Source: Parapristionchus giblindavisi (lineage: Eukaryota; Nematoda; Chromadorea; Rhabditida; Diplogasteridae). From it: a DNA stretch of 64,000 nt. The stretch is from assembly GCA_943737045.1 (NCBI GenBank), contig CALSFV010000062.1, positions 1-64,000 on the forward strand, in the 5' to 3' direction. Below, one piece after another: positions 10,301 to 24,100 of the stretch. The first letter of the stretch is position 1. Each line of letters opens with the position of its first letter. The notes beneath the pieces were generated by a model. The model was not told the origin of the DNA. It ran no database searches and worked only from the letters and a program-made list of their open reading frames with translations. Position numbers and translations under genes: made by a program.

Positions 10301-11527
10301 CCCTTGCTTCTGAGTGATTCCCTGGTCGAATCTGGGCTAGCCCCTTGCTTCTGAGTGATTCCCTGGTCGAATCTGGACTAGCCCCTTGCTTCTGAGTGAT
10401 ACTCTGGTCGAATCTGGGCTAGCCCCTTGCTTCTGAGTGATTCCCTGGTCGAATCTGGACTAGCCCCTTGCTTCTGAGTGATACTCTGGTCGAATCTGGG
10501 CTAGCCCCTTGCTTCTGAGTGATTCCCTGGTCGAATCCGGGCTAGCCCCTTGCTTCTGAGTGATTCCCTGGTCGAATCTGGGCTAGCCCCTTGCTTCTGA
10601 GTGATTCCCTGGTCGAATCTGGGCTAGCCCCTTGCTTCTGAGTGATTCCCTGGTCGAATCTGGGCTAGCCCCTTACTTCTGAGTGATTCCCTGGTCGAAT
10701 CTGGGCTAGCCCCTTGCTTCTGAGTGATTCCCTGGTCGAATCTGGGCTAGCCCCTTGCTTCTGAGTGATACTCTGGTCGAATCTGGGCTAGCCCCATGCT
10801 TCTGAGTGATTCACTGGTCGAATCTGGGCTAGCCCCTTGCTTCTGAGTGATTCCCTGGTCGAATCTGGGATAGCCCCTTGCTTCTGCGTGATTCCCTGGT
10901 CGAATCTGGGCTAGCCCCTTGCTTCTGAGTGATACTCTGGTCGAATCTGGGCTAGCCCCTTGCTTCTGAGTGATTCCCTGGTCGAATCTGGGCTAGCCCC
11001 TTGCTTCTGAGTGATTCCCTGGTCGAATCTGGGCTAGCCCCTTGCTTCATAGTGATTCCCTGGTCGAATCTGGGATAGCCCCTTGCTTCTGCGTGATTCC
11101 CTGGTCGAATCTGGGCTAGCCCTTTGCTTCTGAGTGATACTCTGGTCGAATCTGGGCTAGCCCCTTGCTTCTGAGTGATTCCCTGGTCGAATCTGGGCTA
11201 GCCCCTTGCTTCTGAGTGATTCCCTGGTCGAATCTGGGCTAGCCCCTTGCTTCTGAGTGATTCCCTGGTCGAATCTGGGCTAGCCCCTTGCTTCTCAGTG
11301 ATTCCCTGGTCGAATCTGGGCTAGCCCCTTGCATCATAGTGATTCAATGGTCGAATCTGGGCTAGCCCCTTGCTTCTGAGTGATACCCTGGTCGCATCTG
11401 GGCTAGCGCCTTACTTCTGAGTGATTCCCTGGTCGAATCTGGGCTAGCCCCTTGCTTCTGAGTGATTCCCTGGTCGAATCTGGGCTAGCCCCTTGCTTCT
11501 GAGTGATTCCCTGGTCGAATCTGGGCT

Positions 11528-12325
11528 AGCCCCTTGCTTCTGAGTGATTCCCTGGTCGAATCTGGACTAGCCCCTTGCTTCTGAGTGATTCCCTGGTCGA
11601 ATCTGGACTAGCCCCTTGCTTCTGAGTGATTCCCTGGTCGAATCTGGGCTAGCCCCTTGCTTCTGAGTGATTCCCTCGTCGAATCTGGGCTAGCCCCTTG
11701 CTTCTGAGTGATTCCCTGGTCGAATCTGGGCTAGCCCCTTGCTTCTGAGTGATTCCCTGGTCGAATCTGGGCTAGCCCCTTGCTTCTGCGTGATTCCCTG
11801 GTCGAATCTGGGCTAGCCCCTTACTTCTGAGTGATTCCCTGGTCGAATCTGGGCTAGCCCCTTGCTTCTGAGTGATTCCCTGGTCGAATCTGGGCTAGCC
11901 CCTTGCTTCTGAGTGATACTCTGGTCGAATCTGGGCTAGCCCCATGCTTCTGAGTGATTCACTGGTCGAATCTGGGCTAGCCCCTTGCTTCTGAGTGATT
12001 CCCTGGTCGAATCTGGGATAGCCCCTTGCTTCTGCGTGATTCCCTGGTCGAATCTCGGCTAGCCCTTTGCTTCTGAGTGATACTCTGGTCGAATCTGGGC
12101 TAGCCCCTTGCTTCTGAGTGATTCCCTGGTCGAATCTGGGCTAGCCCCTTGCTTCTGAGTGATTCCCTGGTCGAATCTGGGCTAGCCCCTTGCTTCTCAG
12201 TGATTCCCTGGTCGAATCTGGGCTAGCCCCTTGCTTCATAGTGATTCCTTGGTCGAATCTGGGCTAGCCCCTTGCTTCTGAGTGATACCCTGGTCGCATC
12301 TGGGCTAGCGCCTTACTTCTGAGTG
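11528..12325 (+). repeat. Source block of the inverted copy at 9746-10297
   Basis: The ordered series of variant monomers here (two GGACTAG units, CCTCGTC at 11671-11680, TTCTGCG, CTTACTTC, ATACTCT, CCATGC, then TTCTCAG, TTCATAG with TTCCTTGG, TCGCATC with TAGCGCC and CTTACTTC) appears in reverse complement at 9746-10297. A 246-bp stretch (six monomers, roughly 11947-12192) is absent from the inverted copy. I saw CCTCGTC nowhere else in the window. Confidence 0.85.
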
Positions 12326-14981
12326 ATTCCCTGGTCGAATCTGGGCTAGCCCCTTGCTTCTCAGTGATTCCCTGGTCGAATCTGGGCTAGCCCCTTGCTT
12401 CTGAGTGATACTCTGGTCGAATCTGGGCTAGCCCCTTGCTTCTGAGTGATTCCCTGGTCGAATCTGGGCTAGCCCCTTGCTTCTGAGTGATTCCCTGGTC
12501 GAATCTGGACTAGCCCCTTTCTTCTGAGTGATACTCTGGTCGAATCTGGGCTAGCCCCTTGCTTCTGAGTGATTCCCTGGTCGAATCTGGACTAGCCCCT
12601 TGCTTCTGAGTGATACTCTGGTCGAATCTGGGCTAGCCCCTTGCTTCTGAGTGATACTCTTGTCGAATCTGGGCTAGCCCCTTGCTTCTGAGTGATTCCC
12701 TGGTCGAATTTGGGCTAGCCCCTTGCTGCTGAGTGATTCCCTGGTCGAATCCGGGCTAGCCCCTTGCTTCTGAGTGATTCCCTGGTCGAATCTGGGCTAG
12801 CCCCTTACTTCTGAGTGATTCCCTGGTCGAATCTGGGCTAGCCCCTTGCTTCTGAGTGATTCCCTGGTCGAATCTGGGCTAGCCCCTTGCTGCTGAGTGA
12901 TTCCCTGGTCGAATCCGGGCTAGCCCCTTGCTTCTGAGTGATTCCCTGGTCGAATCTGGGCTAGCCCCTTGCTTCTGAGTGATACTCTGGTCGAATCTGG
13001 GCTAGCCCCTTGCTTCTGAGTGATTCCCTGGTCGAATCTGGGCTAGCCCCTTGCGTCTGAGTGATTCCCTGGTCGAATCTGGGCTAGCCCCTTGCATCTG
13101 AGTGATTCCCTGGTCGAATCTGGACTAGCCCCTTGCTTCTGAGTGATACTCTGGTCGAATCTGGGCTAGCCCCTTGCTTCTGAGTGATTCCCTGGTCGAA
13201 TCTGGACTAGCCCCTTGCTTCTGAGTGATACTCTGGTCGAATCTGGGCTAGCCCCTTGCTTCTGAGTGATTCCCTGGTCGAATCCGGGCTAGCCCCTTGC
13301 TTCTGAGTGATTCCCTGGTCGAATCTGGGCTAGCCCCTTGCTTCTGAGTGATTCCCTGGTCGAATCTGGGCTAGCCCCTTGCTTCTGAGTGATTCCCTGG
13401 TCGAATCTGGGCTAGCCCCTTACTTCTGAGTGATTCCCTGGTCGAATCTGGGCTAGCCCCTTGCTTCTGAGTGATTCCCTGGTCGAATCTGGGCTAGCCC
13501 CTTGCTTCTGAGTGATACTCTGGTCGAATCTGGGCTAGCCCCATGCTTCTGAGTGATTCACTGGTCGAATCTGGGCTAGCCCCTTGCTTCTGAGTGATTC
13601 CCTGGTCGAATCTGGGATAGCCCCTTGCTTCTGCGTGATTCCCTGGTCGAATCTGGGCTAGCCCTTTGCTTCTGAGTGATACTCTGGTCGAATCTGGGCT
13701 AGCCCCTTGCTTCTGAGTGATTCCCTGGTCGAATCTGGGCTAGCCCCTTGCTTCTGAGTGATTCCCTGGTCGAATCTGGGCTAGCCCCTTGCTTCATAGT
13801 GATTCCCTGGTCGAATCTGGGATAGCCCCTTGCTTCTGCGTGATTCCCTGGTCGAATCTGGGCTAGCCCTTTGCTTCTGAGTGATACTCTGGTCGAATCT
13901 GGGCTAGCCCCTTGCTTCTGAGTGATTCCCTGGTCGAATCTGGGCTAGCCCCTTGCTTCTGAGTGATTCCCTGGTCGAATCTGGGCTAGCCCCTTGCTTC
14001 TGAGTGATTCCCTGGTCGAATCTGGGCTAGCCCCTTGCTTCTCAGTGATTCCCTGGTCGAATCTGGGCTAGCCCCTTACTTCTGAGTGATTCCCTGGTCG
14101 AATCTGGGCTAGCCCCTTGCTTCTGAGTGATTCCCTGGTCGAATCTGGGCTAGCCCCTTGCTTCTGAGTGATACTCTGGTCGAATCTGGGCTAGCCCCAT
14201 GCTTCTGAGTGATTCACTGGTCGAATCTGGGCTAGCCCCTTGCTTCTGAGTGATTCCCTGGTCGAATCTGGGATTGCCCCTTGCTTCTGCGTGATTCCCT
14301 GGTCGAATCTCGGCTAGCCCTTTGCTTCTGAGTGATACTCTGGTCGAATCTGGGCTAGCCCCTTGCTTCTGAGTGATTCCCTGGTCGAATCTGGGCTAGC
14401 CCCTTGCTTCTGAGTGATTCCCTGGTCGAATCTGGGCTAGCCCCTTGCTTCTCAGTGATTCCCTGGTCGAATCTGGGCTAGCCCCTTGCTTCATAGTGAT
14501 TCCTTGGTCGAATCTGGGCTAGCCCCTTGCTTCTGAGTGATACCCTGGTCGCATCTGGGCTAGCGCCTTACTTCTGAGTGATTCCCTGGTCGAATCTGGG
14601 CTAGCCCCTTGCTTCTCAGTGATTCCCTGGTCGAATCTGGGCTAGCCCCTTGCTTCTGAGTGATACTCTGGTCGAATCTGGGCTAGCCCCTTGCTTCTGA
14701 GTGATTCCCTGGTCGAATCTGGGCTAGCCCCTTGCTTCTGAGTGATTCCCTGGTCGAATCTGGACTAGCCCCTTTCTTCTGAGTGATACTCTGGTCGAAT
14801 CTGGGCTAGCCCCTTGCTTCTGAGTGATTCCCTGGTCGAATCTGGACTAGCCCCTTGCTTCTGAGTGATACTCTGGTCGAATCTGGGCTAGCCCCTTGCT
14901 TCTGAGTGATACTCTTGTCGAATCTGGGCTAGCCCCTTGCTTCTGAGTGATTCCCTGGTCGAATTTGGGCTAGCCCCTTGC
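11943..14981 (+). repeat. Higher-order duplication, offset 2,255 bp (55 monomers)
   Basis: Variant landmarks recur at exactly 2,255 bp: CCATGC at 11943 and 14198, TCGCATC at 12295 and 14550, GCTGCTGAG at 12726 and 14981. The monomers between these landmarks follow the same order in both copies as far as I read them. This fits a tandem duplication of a 55-monomer block or an unequal exchange of that size. Confidence 0.8.
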
Positions 14982-17900
14982 TGCTGAGTGATTCCCTGGT
15001 CGAATCCGGGCTAGCCCCTTGCTTCTGAGTGATTCCCTGGTCGAATCTGGGCTAGCCCCTTACTTCTGAGTGATTCCCTGGTCGAATCTGGGCTAGCCCC
15101 TTGCTTCTGAGTGATTCCCTGGTCGAATCTGGGCTAGCCCCTTGCTTCTGAGTGATACTCTGGTCGAATCTGGGCTAGCCCCATGCTTCTGAGTGATTCA
15201 CTGGTCGAATCTGGGCTAGCCCCTTGCTTCTGAGTGATTCCCTGGTCGAATCTGGGATAGCCCCTTGCTTCTGCGTGATTCCCTGGTCGAATCTGGGCTA
15301 GCCCTTTGCTTCTGAGTGATACTCTGGTCGAATCTGGGCTAGCCCCTTGCTTCTGAGTGATTCCCTGGTCGAATCTGGGCTAGCCCCTTGCTTCTGAGTG
15401 ATTCCCTGGTCGAATCTGGGCTAGCCCCTTGCTTCATAGTGATTCCCTGGTCGAATCTGGGATAGCCCCTTGCTTCTGCGTGATTCCCTGGTCGAATCTG
15501 GGCTAGCCCTTTGCTTCTGAGTGATACTCTGGTCGAATCTGGGCTAGCCCCTTGCTTCTGAGTGATTCCCTGGTCGCATCTGGGCTAGCGCCTTACTTCT
15601 GAGTGATTCCTTGGTCAAATCTGGGCTAGCCCCTTGCTTCTCAGTGATTCCCTGGTCGAATCTGGGCTAGCCCCTTGCTTCTGAGTGATACTCTGGTCGA
15701 ATCCGGGCTAGCCCCTTGCTTCTGAGTGATTCCCTGGTCGAATCTGGGCTAGCCCCTTGCTTCTGAGTGATTCCCTGGTCGAATCTGGGCTAGCCCCTTG
15801 CTTCTGAGTGATTCCCTGGTCGAATCTGGACTAGCCCCTTTCTTCTGAGTGATACTCTGGTCGAATCTGGGCTAGCCCCTTGCTTCTGAGTGATTCCCTG
15901 GTCGAATCTGGACTAGCCCCTTGCTTCTGAGTGATACTCTGGTCGAATCTGGGCTAGCCCCTTGCTTCTGAGTGATTCCCTGGTCGAATCCGGGCTAGCC
16001 CCTTGCTTCTGAGTGATTCCCTGGTCGAATCTGGGCTAGCCCCTTGCTTCTTAGTGATTCCCTGGTCGAATCTGGGCTAGCCCCTTGCTTCTGAGTGATT
16101 CCCTGGTCGAACCTGGGCTAGCCCCTTGCTTCTGAGTGATTCCCTGGTCGAATCTGGGCTAGCCCCTTGCTTCTGAGTGATACTCTTGTCGAATCTGGGC
16201 TAGCCCCTTGCTTCTGAGTGATTCCCTGGTCGAATTTGGGCTAGCCCCTTGCTGCTGAGTGATTCCCTGGTCGAATCCGGGCTAGCCCCTTGCTTCTGAG
16301 TGATTCCCTGGTCGAATCTGGGCTAGCCCCTTGCTTCTGAGTGATACTCTGGTCGAATCTGGGCTAGCCCCTTGCTTCTGAGTGATTCCCTGGTCGAATC
16401 TGGGCTAGCCCCTTGCGTCTGAGTGATTCCCTGGTCGAATCTGGGCTAGCCCCTTGCATCTGAGTGATTCCCTGGTCGAATCTGGACTAGCCCCTTGCTT
16501 CTGAGTGATTCCCTGGTCACATCTGGGCTAGCCCCTTGCTTCTGAGTGATTCCCTGGTCGAATCTGGACTAGCCCCTTGCTTCTGAGTGATACTCTGGTC
16601 GAATCTGGGCTAGCCCCTTGCTTCTGAGTGATACTCTTGTCGAATCTGGGCTAGCCCCTTGCTTCTGAGTGATTCCCTGGTCGAATTTGGGCTAGCCCCT
16701 TGCTGCTGAGTGATTCCCTGGTCGAATCCGGGCTAGCCCCTTGCTTCTGAGTGATTCCCTGGTCGAATCTGGGCTAGCCCCTTACTTCTGAGTGATTCCC
16801 TGGTCGAATCTGGGCTAGCCCCTTGCTTCTGAGTGATTCCCTGGTCGAATCTGGGCTAGCCCCTTGCTTCTGAGTGATACTCTGGTCGATTCTGGGCTAG
16901 CCCCATGCTTCTGAGTGATTCACTGGTCGAATCTGGGCTAGCCCCTTGCTTCTGAGTGATTCCCTGGTCGAATCTGGGATAGCCCCTTGCTTCTGCGTGA
17001 TTCCCTGGTCGAATCTGGGCTAGCCCTTTGCTTCTGAGTGATACTCTGGTCGAATCTGGGCTAGCCCCTTGCTTCTGAGTGATTCCCTGGTCGAATCTGG
17101 GCTAGCCCCTTGCTTCTGAGTGATTCCCTGGTCGAATCTGGGCTAGCCCCTTGCTTCATAGTGATTCCCTGGTCGAATCTGGGATAGCCCCTTGCTTCTG
17201 CGTGATTCCCTGGTCGAATCTGGGCTAGCCCTTTGCTTCTGAGTGATACTCTGGTCGAATCTGGGCTAGCCCCTTGCTTCTGAGTGATTCCCTGGTCGCA
17301 TCTGGGCTAGCGCCTTACTTCTGAGTGATTCCCTGGTCGAATCTGGGCTAGCCCCTTGCTTCTCAGTGATTCCCTGGTCGAATCTGGGCTAGCCCCTTGC
17401 TTCTGAGTGATACTCTGGTCGAATCCGGGCTAGCCCCTTGCTTCTGAGTGATTCCCTGGTCGAATCTGGGCTAGCCCCTTGCTTCTGAGTGATACCCTGG
17501 TCGCATCTGGGCTAGCGCCTTACTTCTGAGTGATTCCCTGGTCGAATCTGGGCTAGCCCCTTGCTTCTGAGTGATACTCTGGTCGAATCTGGGCTAGCCC
17601 CTTGCTTCTGAGTGATTCCCTGGTCGAATCTGGGCTAGCCCCTTGCGTCTGAGTGATTCCCTGGTCGAATCTGGGCTAGCCCCTTGCATCTGAGTGATTC
17701 CCTGGTCGAATCTGGACTAGCCCCTTGCTTCTGAGTGATTCCCTGGTCACATCTGGGCTAGCCCCTTGCTTCTGAGTGATTCCCTGGTCGAATCTGGACT
17801 AGCCCCTTGCTTCTGAGTGATACTCTGGTCGAATCTGGGCTAGCCCCTTGCTTCTGAGTGATACTCTTGTCGAATCTGGGCAAGCCCCTTGCTTCTGAGT

Positions 17901-18010
17901 GATTCCCTGGTCGAATTTGGGCTAGCCCCTTGCTGCTGAGTGATTCCCTGGTCGAATCCGGGCTAGCCCCTTGCTTCTGAGTGATTCCCTGGTCGAATCT
18001 GGGCTAGCCC
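14450..18010 (+). repeat. 3.56-kb higher-order block, copy 1 (offset 6,683 bp)
   Basis: The landmark series TCGCATC 14550, GCTGCTGAG 14981, CCATGC 15182, GCTGCTGAG 16252 and 16703, CCATGC 16904 and GCTGCTGAG 17933 recurs with each member shifted by 6,683 bp (163 monomers) in 21133-24693. Differences are few: GGGCAAGCC near 17880 here against GGGCTAGCC in the other copy, and CTAACC at 24154 there against CTAGCC here. Within the block, 16703 to 17933 is a 1,230-bp (30-monomer) repeat step. Confidence 0.82.
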
Positions 18011-18959
18011 CTTACTTCTGAGTGATTCCCTGGTCGAATCTGGGCTAGCCCCTTGCTTCTGAGTGATTCCCTGGTCGAATCTGGGCTAGCCCCTTGCTTC
18101 TGAGTGATACTCTGGTCGATTCTGGGCTAGCCCCATGCTTCTGAGTGATTCACTGGTCGAATCTGGGCTAGCCCCTTGCTTCTGAGTGATTCCCTGGTCG
18201 AATCTGGGATAGCCCCTTGCTTCTGCGTGATTCCCTGGTCGAATCTGGGCTAGCCCTTTGCTTCTGAGTGATACTCTGGTCGAATCTGGGCTAGCCCCTT
18301 GCTTCTGAGTGATTCCCTGGTCGAATCTGGGCTAGCCCCTTGCTTCTGAGTGATTCCCTGGTCGAATCTGGGCTAGCCCCTTGCTTCATAGTGATTCCCT
18401 GGTCGAATCTGGGATAGCCCCTTGCTTCTGCGTGATTCCCTGGTCGAATCTGGGCTAGCCCTTTGCTTCTGAGTGATACTCTGGTCGAATCTGGGCTAGC
18501 CCCTTGCTTCTGAGTGATTCCCTGGTCGCATCTGGGCTAGCGCCTTACTTCTGAGTGATTCCCTGGTCGAATCTGGGCTAGCCCCTTGCTTCTCAGTGAT
18601 TCCCTGGTCGAATCTGGGCTAGCCCCTTGCTTCTGAGTGATACTCTGGTCGAATCCGGGCTAGCCCCTTGCTTCTGAGTGATTCCCTGGTCGAATCTGGG
18701 CTAGCCCCTTGCTTCTGAGTGATTCCCTGGTCGAATCTGGGCTAGCCCCTTGCTTCTGAGTGATTCCCTGGTCGAATCTGGACTAGCCCCTTTCTTCTGA
18801 GTGATACTCTGGTCGAATCTGGGCTAGCCCCTTGCTTCTGAGTGATTCCCTGGTCGAATCTGGACTAGCCCCTTGCTTCTGAGTGATACTCTGGTCGAAT
18901 CTGGGCTAGCCCCTTGCTTCTGAGTGATTCCCTGGTCGAATCTGGGCTAGCCCCTTGCT

Positions 18960-20814
18960 TCTCAGTGATTCCCTGGTCGAATCTGGGCTAGCCCCTTGCT
19001 TCATAGTGATTCCTTGGTCGAATCTGGGCTAGCCCCTTGCTTCTGAGTGATACCCTGGTCGCATCTGGGCTAGCGCCTTACTTCTGAGTGATTCCCTGGT
19101 CGAATCTGGGCTAGCCCCTTGCTTCTCAGTGATTCCCTGGTCGAATCTGGGCTAGCCCCTTGCTTCTGAGTGATACTCTGGTCGAATCTGGGCTAGCCCC
19201 TTGCTTCTGAGTGATTCCCTGGTCGAATCTGGGCTAGCCCCTTGCTTCTGAGTGATTCCCTGGTCGAATCTGGACTAGCCCCTTTCTTCTGAGTGATACT
19301 CTGGTCGAATCTGGGCTAGCCCCTTGCTTCTGAGTGATTCCCTGGTCGAATCTGGACTAGCCCCTTGCTTCTGAGTGATACTCTGGTCGAATCTGGGCTA
19401 GCCCCTTGCTTCTGAGTGATACTCTTGTCGAATCTGGGCTAGCCCCTTGCTTCTGAGTGATTTCCTGGTCGAATTTGGGCTAGCCCCTTGCTGCTGAGTG
19501 ATTCCCTGGTCGAATCCGGGCTAGCCCCTTGCTTCTGAGTGATTCCCTGGTCGAATCTGGGCTAGCCCCTTACTTCTGAGTGATTCCCTGGTCGAATCTG
19601 GGCTAGCCCCTTGCTTCTGAGTGATTCCCTGGTCGAATCTGGGCTAGCCCCTTGCTTCTGAGTGATACTCTGGTCGAATCTGGGCTAGCCCCATGCTTCT
19701 GAGTGATTCACTGGTCGAATCTGGGCTAGCCCCTTGCTTCTGAGTGATTCCCTGGTCGAATCTGGGATAGCCCCTTGCTTCTGCGTGATTCCCTGGTCGA
19801 ATCTGGGCTAGCCCTTTGCTTCTGAGTGATACTCTGGTCGAATCTGGGCTAGCCCCTTGCTTCTGAGTGATTCCCTGGTCGAATCTGGGCTAGCCCCTTG
19901 CTTCTGAGTGATTCCCTGGTCGAATCTGGGCTAGCCCCTTGCTTCATAGTGATTCCCTGGTCGAATCTGGGATAGCCCCTTGCTTCTGCGTGATTCCCTG
20001 GTCGAATCTGGGCTAGCCCTTTGCTTCTGAGTGATACTCTGGTCGAATCTGGGCAATCCCCTTGCTTCTGAGTGATTCCCTGGTCGCATCTGGGCTAGCG
20101 CCTTACTTCTGAGTGATTCCTTGGTCAAATCTGGGCTAGCCCCTTGCTTCTCAGTGATTCCCTGGTCGAATCTGGGCTAGCCCCTTGCTTCTGAGTGATA
20201 CTCTGGTCGAATCCGGGCTAGCCCCTTGCTTCTGAGTGATTCCCTGGTCGAATCTGGGCTAGCCCCTTGCTTCTGAGTGATTCCCTGGTCGAATCTGGGC
20301 TAGCCCCTTGCTTCTGAGTGATTCCCTGGTCGAATCTGGACTAGCCCCTTTCTTCTGAGTGATACTCTGGTCGAATCTGGGCTAGCCCCTTGCTTCTGAG
20401 TGATTCCCTGGTCGAATCTGGACTAGCCCCTTGCTTCTGAGTGATACTCTGGTCGAATCTGGGCTAGCCCCTTGCTTCTGAGTGATTCCCTGGTCGAATC
20501 CGGGCTAGCCCCTTGCTTCTGAGTGATTCCCTGGTCGAATCTGGGCTAGCCCCTTGCTTCTTAGTGATTCCCTGGTCGAATCTGGGCTAGCCCCTTGCTT
20601 CTGAGTGATTCCCTGGTCGAACCTGGGCTAGCCCCTTGCTTCTGAGTGATTCCCTGGTCGAATCTGGGCTAGCCCCTTGCTTCTGAGTGATACTCTTGTC
20701 GAATCTGGGCTAGCCCCTTGCTTCTGAGTGATTCCCTGGTCGAATTTGGGCTAGCCCCTTGCTGCTGAGTGATTCCCTGGTCGAATCCGGGCTAGCCCCT
20801 TGCTTCTGAGTGAT
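18960..20814 (+). repeat. 1.85-kb higher-order block, offset 4,510 bp from 14450-16304
   Basis: TCGCATC 14550/19060, GCTGCTGAG 14981/19491 and 16252/20762 keep an offset of 4,510 bp, which is 110 monomers and twice the 2,255-bp step. The copies diverge after about 20814, where GATACTCT replaces GATTCCCT. Near 20056 this copy reads GGGCAATCC instead of GGGCTAGCC, which removes a minus-strand TAG and creates the 65-codon open frame at 19931-20128. That frame is a by-product, not a gene. Confidence 0.8.
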
Positions 20815-21132
20815 ACTCTGGTCGAATCCGGGCTAGCCCCTTGCTTCTGAGTGATTCCCTGGTCGAATCTGGGCTAGCCCCTTGCTTCTGAGTGATTCCC
20901 TGGTCGAATCTGGGCTAGCCCCTTGCTTCTGAGTGATTCCCTGGTCGAATCTGGACTAGCCCCTTTCTTCTGAGTGATACTCTGGTCGAATCTGGGCTAG
21001 CCCCTTGCTTCTGAGTGATTCCCTGGTCGAATCTGGACTAGCCCCTTGCTTCTGAGTGATACTCTGGTCGAATCTGGGCTAGCCCCTTGCTTCTGAGTGA
21101 TTCCCTGGTCGAATCTGGGCTAGCCCCTTGCT

Positions 21133-24100
21133 TCTCAGTGATTCCCTGGTCGAATCTGGGCTAGCCCCTTGCTTCATAGTGATTCCTTGGTCGAATCTGG
21201 GCTAGCCCCTTGCTTCTGAGTGATACCCTGGTCGCATCTGGGCTAGCGCCTTACTTCTGAGTGATTCCCTGGTCGAATCTGGGCTAGCCCCTTGCTTCTC
21301 AGTGATTCCCTGGTCGAATCTGGGCTAGCCCCTTGCTTCTGAGTGATACTCTGGTCGAATCTGGGCTAGCCCCTTGCTTCTGAGTGATTCCCTGGTCGAA
21401 TCTGGGCTAGCCCCTTGCTTCTGAGTGATTCCCTGGTCGAATCTGGACTAGCCCCTTTCTTCTGAGTGATACTCTGGTCGAATCTGGGCTAGCCCCTTGC
21501 TTCTGAGTGATTCCCTGGTCGAATCTGGACTAGCCCCTTGCTTCTGAGTGATACTCTGGTCGAATCTGGGCTAGCCCCTTGCTTCTGAGTGATACTCTTG
21601 TCGAATCTGGGCTAGCCCCTTGCTTCTGAGTGATTCCCTGGTCGAATTTGGGCTAGCCCCTTGCTGCTGAGTGATTCCCTGGTCGAATCCGGGCTAGCCC
21701 CTTGCTTCTGAGTGATTCCCTGGTCGAATCTGGGCTAGCCCCTTACTTCTGAGTGATTCCCTGGTCGAATCTGGGCTAGCCCCTTGCTTCTGAGTGATTC
21801 CCTGGTCGAATCTGGGCTAGCCCCTTGCTTCTGAGTGATACTCTGGTCGAATCTGGGCTAGCCCCATGCTTCTGAGTGATTCACTGGTCGAATCTGGGCT
21901 AGCCCCTTGCTTCTGAGTGATTCCCTGGTCGAATCTGGGATAGCCCCTTGCTTCTGCGTGATTCCCTGGTCGAATCTGGGCTAGCCCTTTGCTTCTGAGT
22001 GATACTCTGGTCGAATCTGGGCTAGCCCCTTGCTTCTGAGTGATTCCCTGGTCGAATCTGGGCTAGCCCCTTGCTTCTGAGTGATTCCCTGGTCGAATCT
22101 GGGCTAGCCCCTTGCTTCATAGTGATTCCCTGGTCGAATCTGGGATAGCCCCTTGCTTCTGCGTGATTCCCTGGTCGAATCTGGGCTAGCCCTTTGCTTC
22201 TGAGTGATACTCTGGTCGAATCTGGGCTAGCCCCTTGCTTCTGAGTGATTCCCTGGTCGCATCTGGGCTAGCGCCTTACTTCTGAGTGATTCCTTGGTCA
22301 AATCTGGGCTAGCCCCTTGCTTCTCAGTGATTCCCTGGTCGAATCTGGGCTAGCCCCTTGCTTCTGAGTGATACTCTGGTCGAATCCGGGCTAGCCCCTT
22401 GCTTCTGAGTGATTCCCTGGTCGAATCTGGGCTAGCCCCTTGCTTCTGAGTGATTCCCTGGTCGAATCTGGGCTAGCCCCTTGCTTCTGAGTGATTCCCT
22501 GGTCGAATCTGGACTAGCCCCTTTCTTCTGAGTGATACTCTGGTCGAATCTGGGCTAGCCCCTTGCTTCTGAGTGATTCCCTGGTCGAATCTGGACTAGC
22601 CCCTTGCTTCTGAGTGATACTCTGGTCGAATCTGGGCTAGCCCCTTGCTTCTGAGTGATTCCCTGGTCGAATCCGGGCTAGCCCCTTGCTTCTGAGTGAT
22701 TCCCTGGTCGAATCTGGGCTAGCCCCTTGCTTCTTAGTGATTCCCTGGTCGAATCTGGGCTAGCCCCTTGCTTCTGAGTGATTCCCTGGTCGAACCTGGG
22801 CTAGCCCCTTGCTTCTGAGTGATTCCCTGGTCGAATCTGGGCTAGCCCCTTGCTTCTGAGTGATACTCTTGTCGAATCTGGGCTAGCCCCTTGCTTCTGA
22901 GTGATTCCCTGGTCGAATTTGGGCTAGCCCCTTGCTGCTGAGTGATTCCCTGGTCGAATCCGGGCTAGCCCCTTGCTTCTGAGTGATTCCCTGGTCGAAT
23001 CTGGGCTAGCCCCTTGCTTCTGAGTGATACTCTGGTCGAATCTGGGCTAGCCCCTTGCTTCTGAGTGATTCCCTGGTCGAATCTGGGCTAGCCCCTTGCG
23101 TCTGAGTGATTCCCTGGTCGAATCTGGGCTAGCCCCTTGCATCTGAGTGATTCCCTGGTCGAATCTGGACTAGCCCCTTGCTTCTGAGTGATTCCCTGGT
23201 CACATCTGGGCTAGCCCCTTGCTTCTGAGTGATTCCCTGGTCGAATCTGGACTAGCCCCTTGCTTCTGAGTGATACTCTGGTCGAATCTGGGCTAGCCCC
23301 TTGCTTCTGAGTGATACTCTTGTCGAATCTGGGCTAGCCCCTTGCTTCTGAGTGATTCCCTGGTCGAATTTGGGCTAGCCCCTTGCTGCTGAGTGATTCC
23401 CTGGTCGAATCCGGGCTAGCCCCTTGCTTCTGAGTGATTCCCTGGTCGAATCTGGGCTAGCCCCTTACTTCTGAGTGATTCCCTGGTCGAATCTGGGCTA
23501 GCCCCTTGCTTCTGAGTGATTCCCTGGTCGAATCTGGGCTAGCCCCTTGCTTCTGAGTGATACTCTGGTCGATTCTGGGCTAGCCCCATGCTTCTGAGTG
23601 ATTCACTGGTCGAATCTGGGCTAGCCCCTTGCTTCTGAGTGATTCCCTGGTCGAATCTGGGATAGCCCCTTGCTTCTGCGTGATTCCCTGGTCGAATCTG
23701 GGCTAGCCCTTTGCTTCTGAGTGATACTCTGGTCGAATCTGGGCTAGCCCCTTGCTTCTGAGTGATTCCCTGGTCGAATCTGGGCTAGCCCCTTGCTTCT
23801 GAGTGATTCCCTGGTCGAATCTGGGCTAGCCCCTTGCTTCATAGTGATTCCCTGGTCGAATCTGGGATAGCCCCTTGCTTCTGCGTGATTCCCTGGTCGA
23901 ATCTGGGCTAGCCCTTTGCTTCTGAGTGATACTCTGGTCGAATCTGGGCTAGCCCCTTGCTTCTGAGTGATTCCCTGGTCGCATCTGGGCTAGCGCCTTA
24001 CTTCTGAGTGATTCCCTGGTCGAATCTGGGCTAGCCCCTTGCTTCTCAGTGATTCCCTGGTCGAATCTGGGCTAGCCCCTTGCTTCTGAGTGATACTCTG

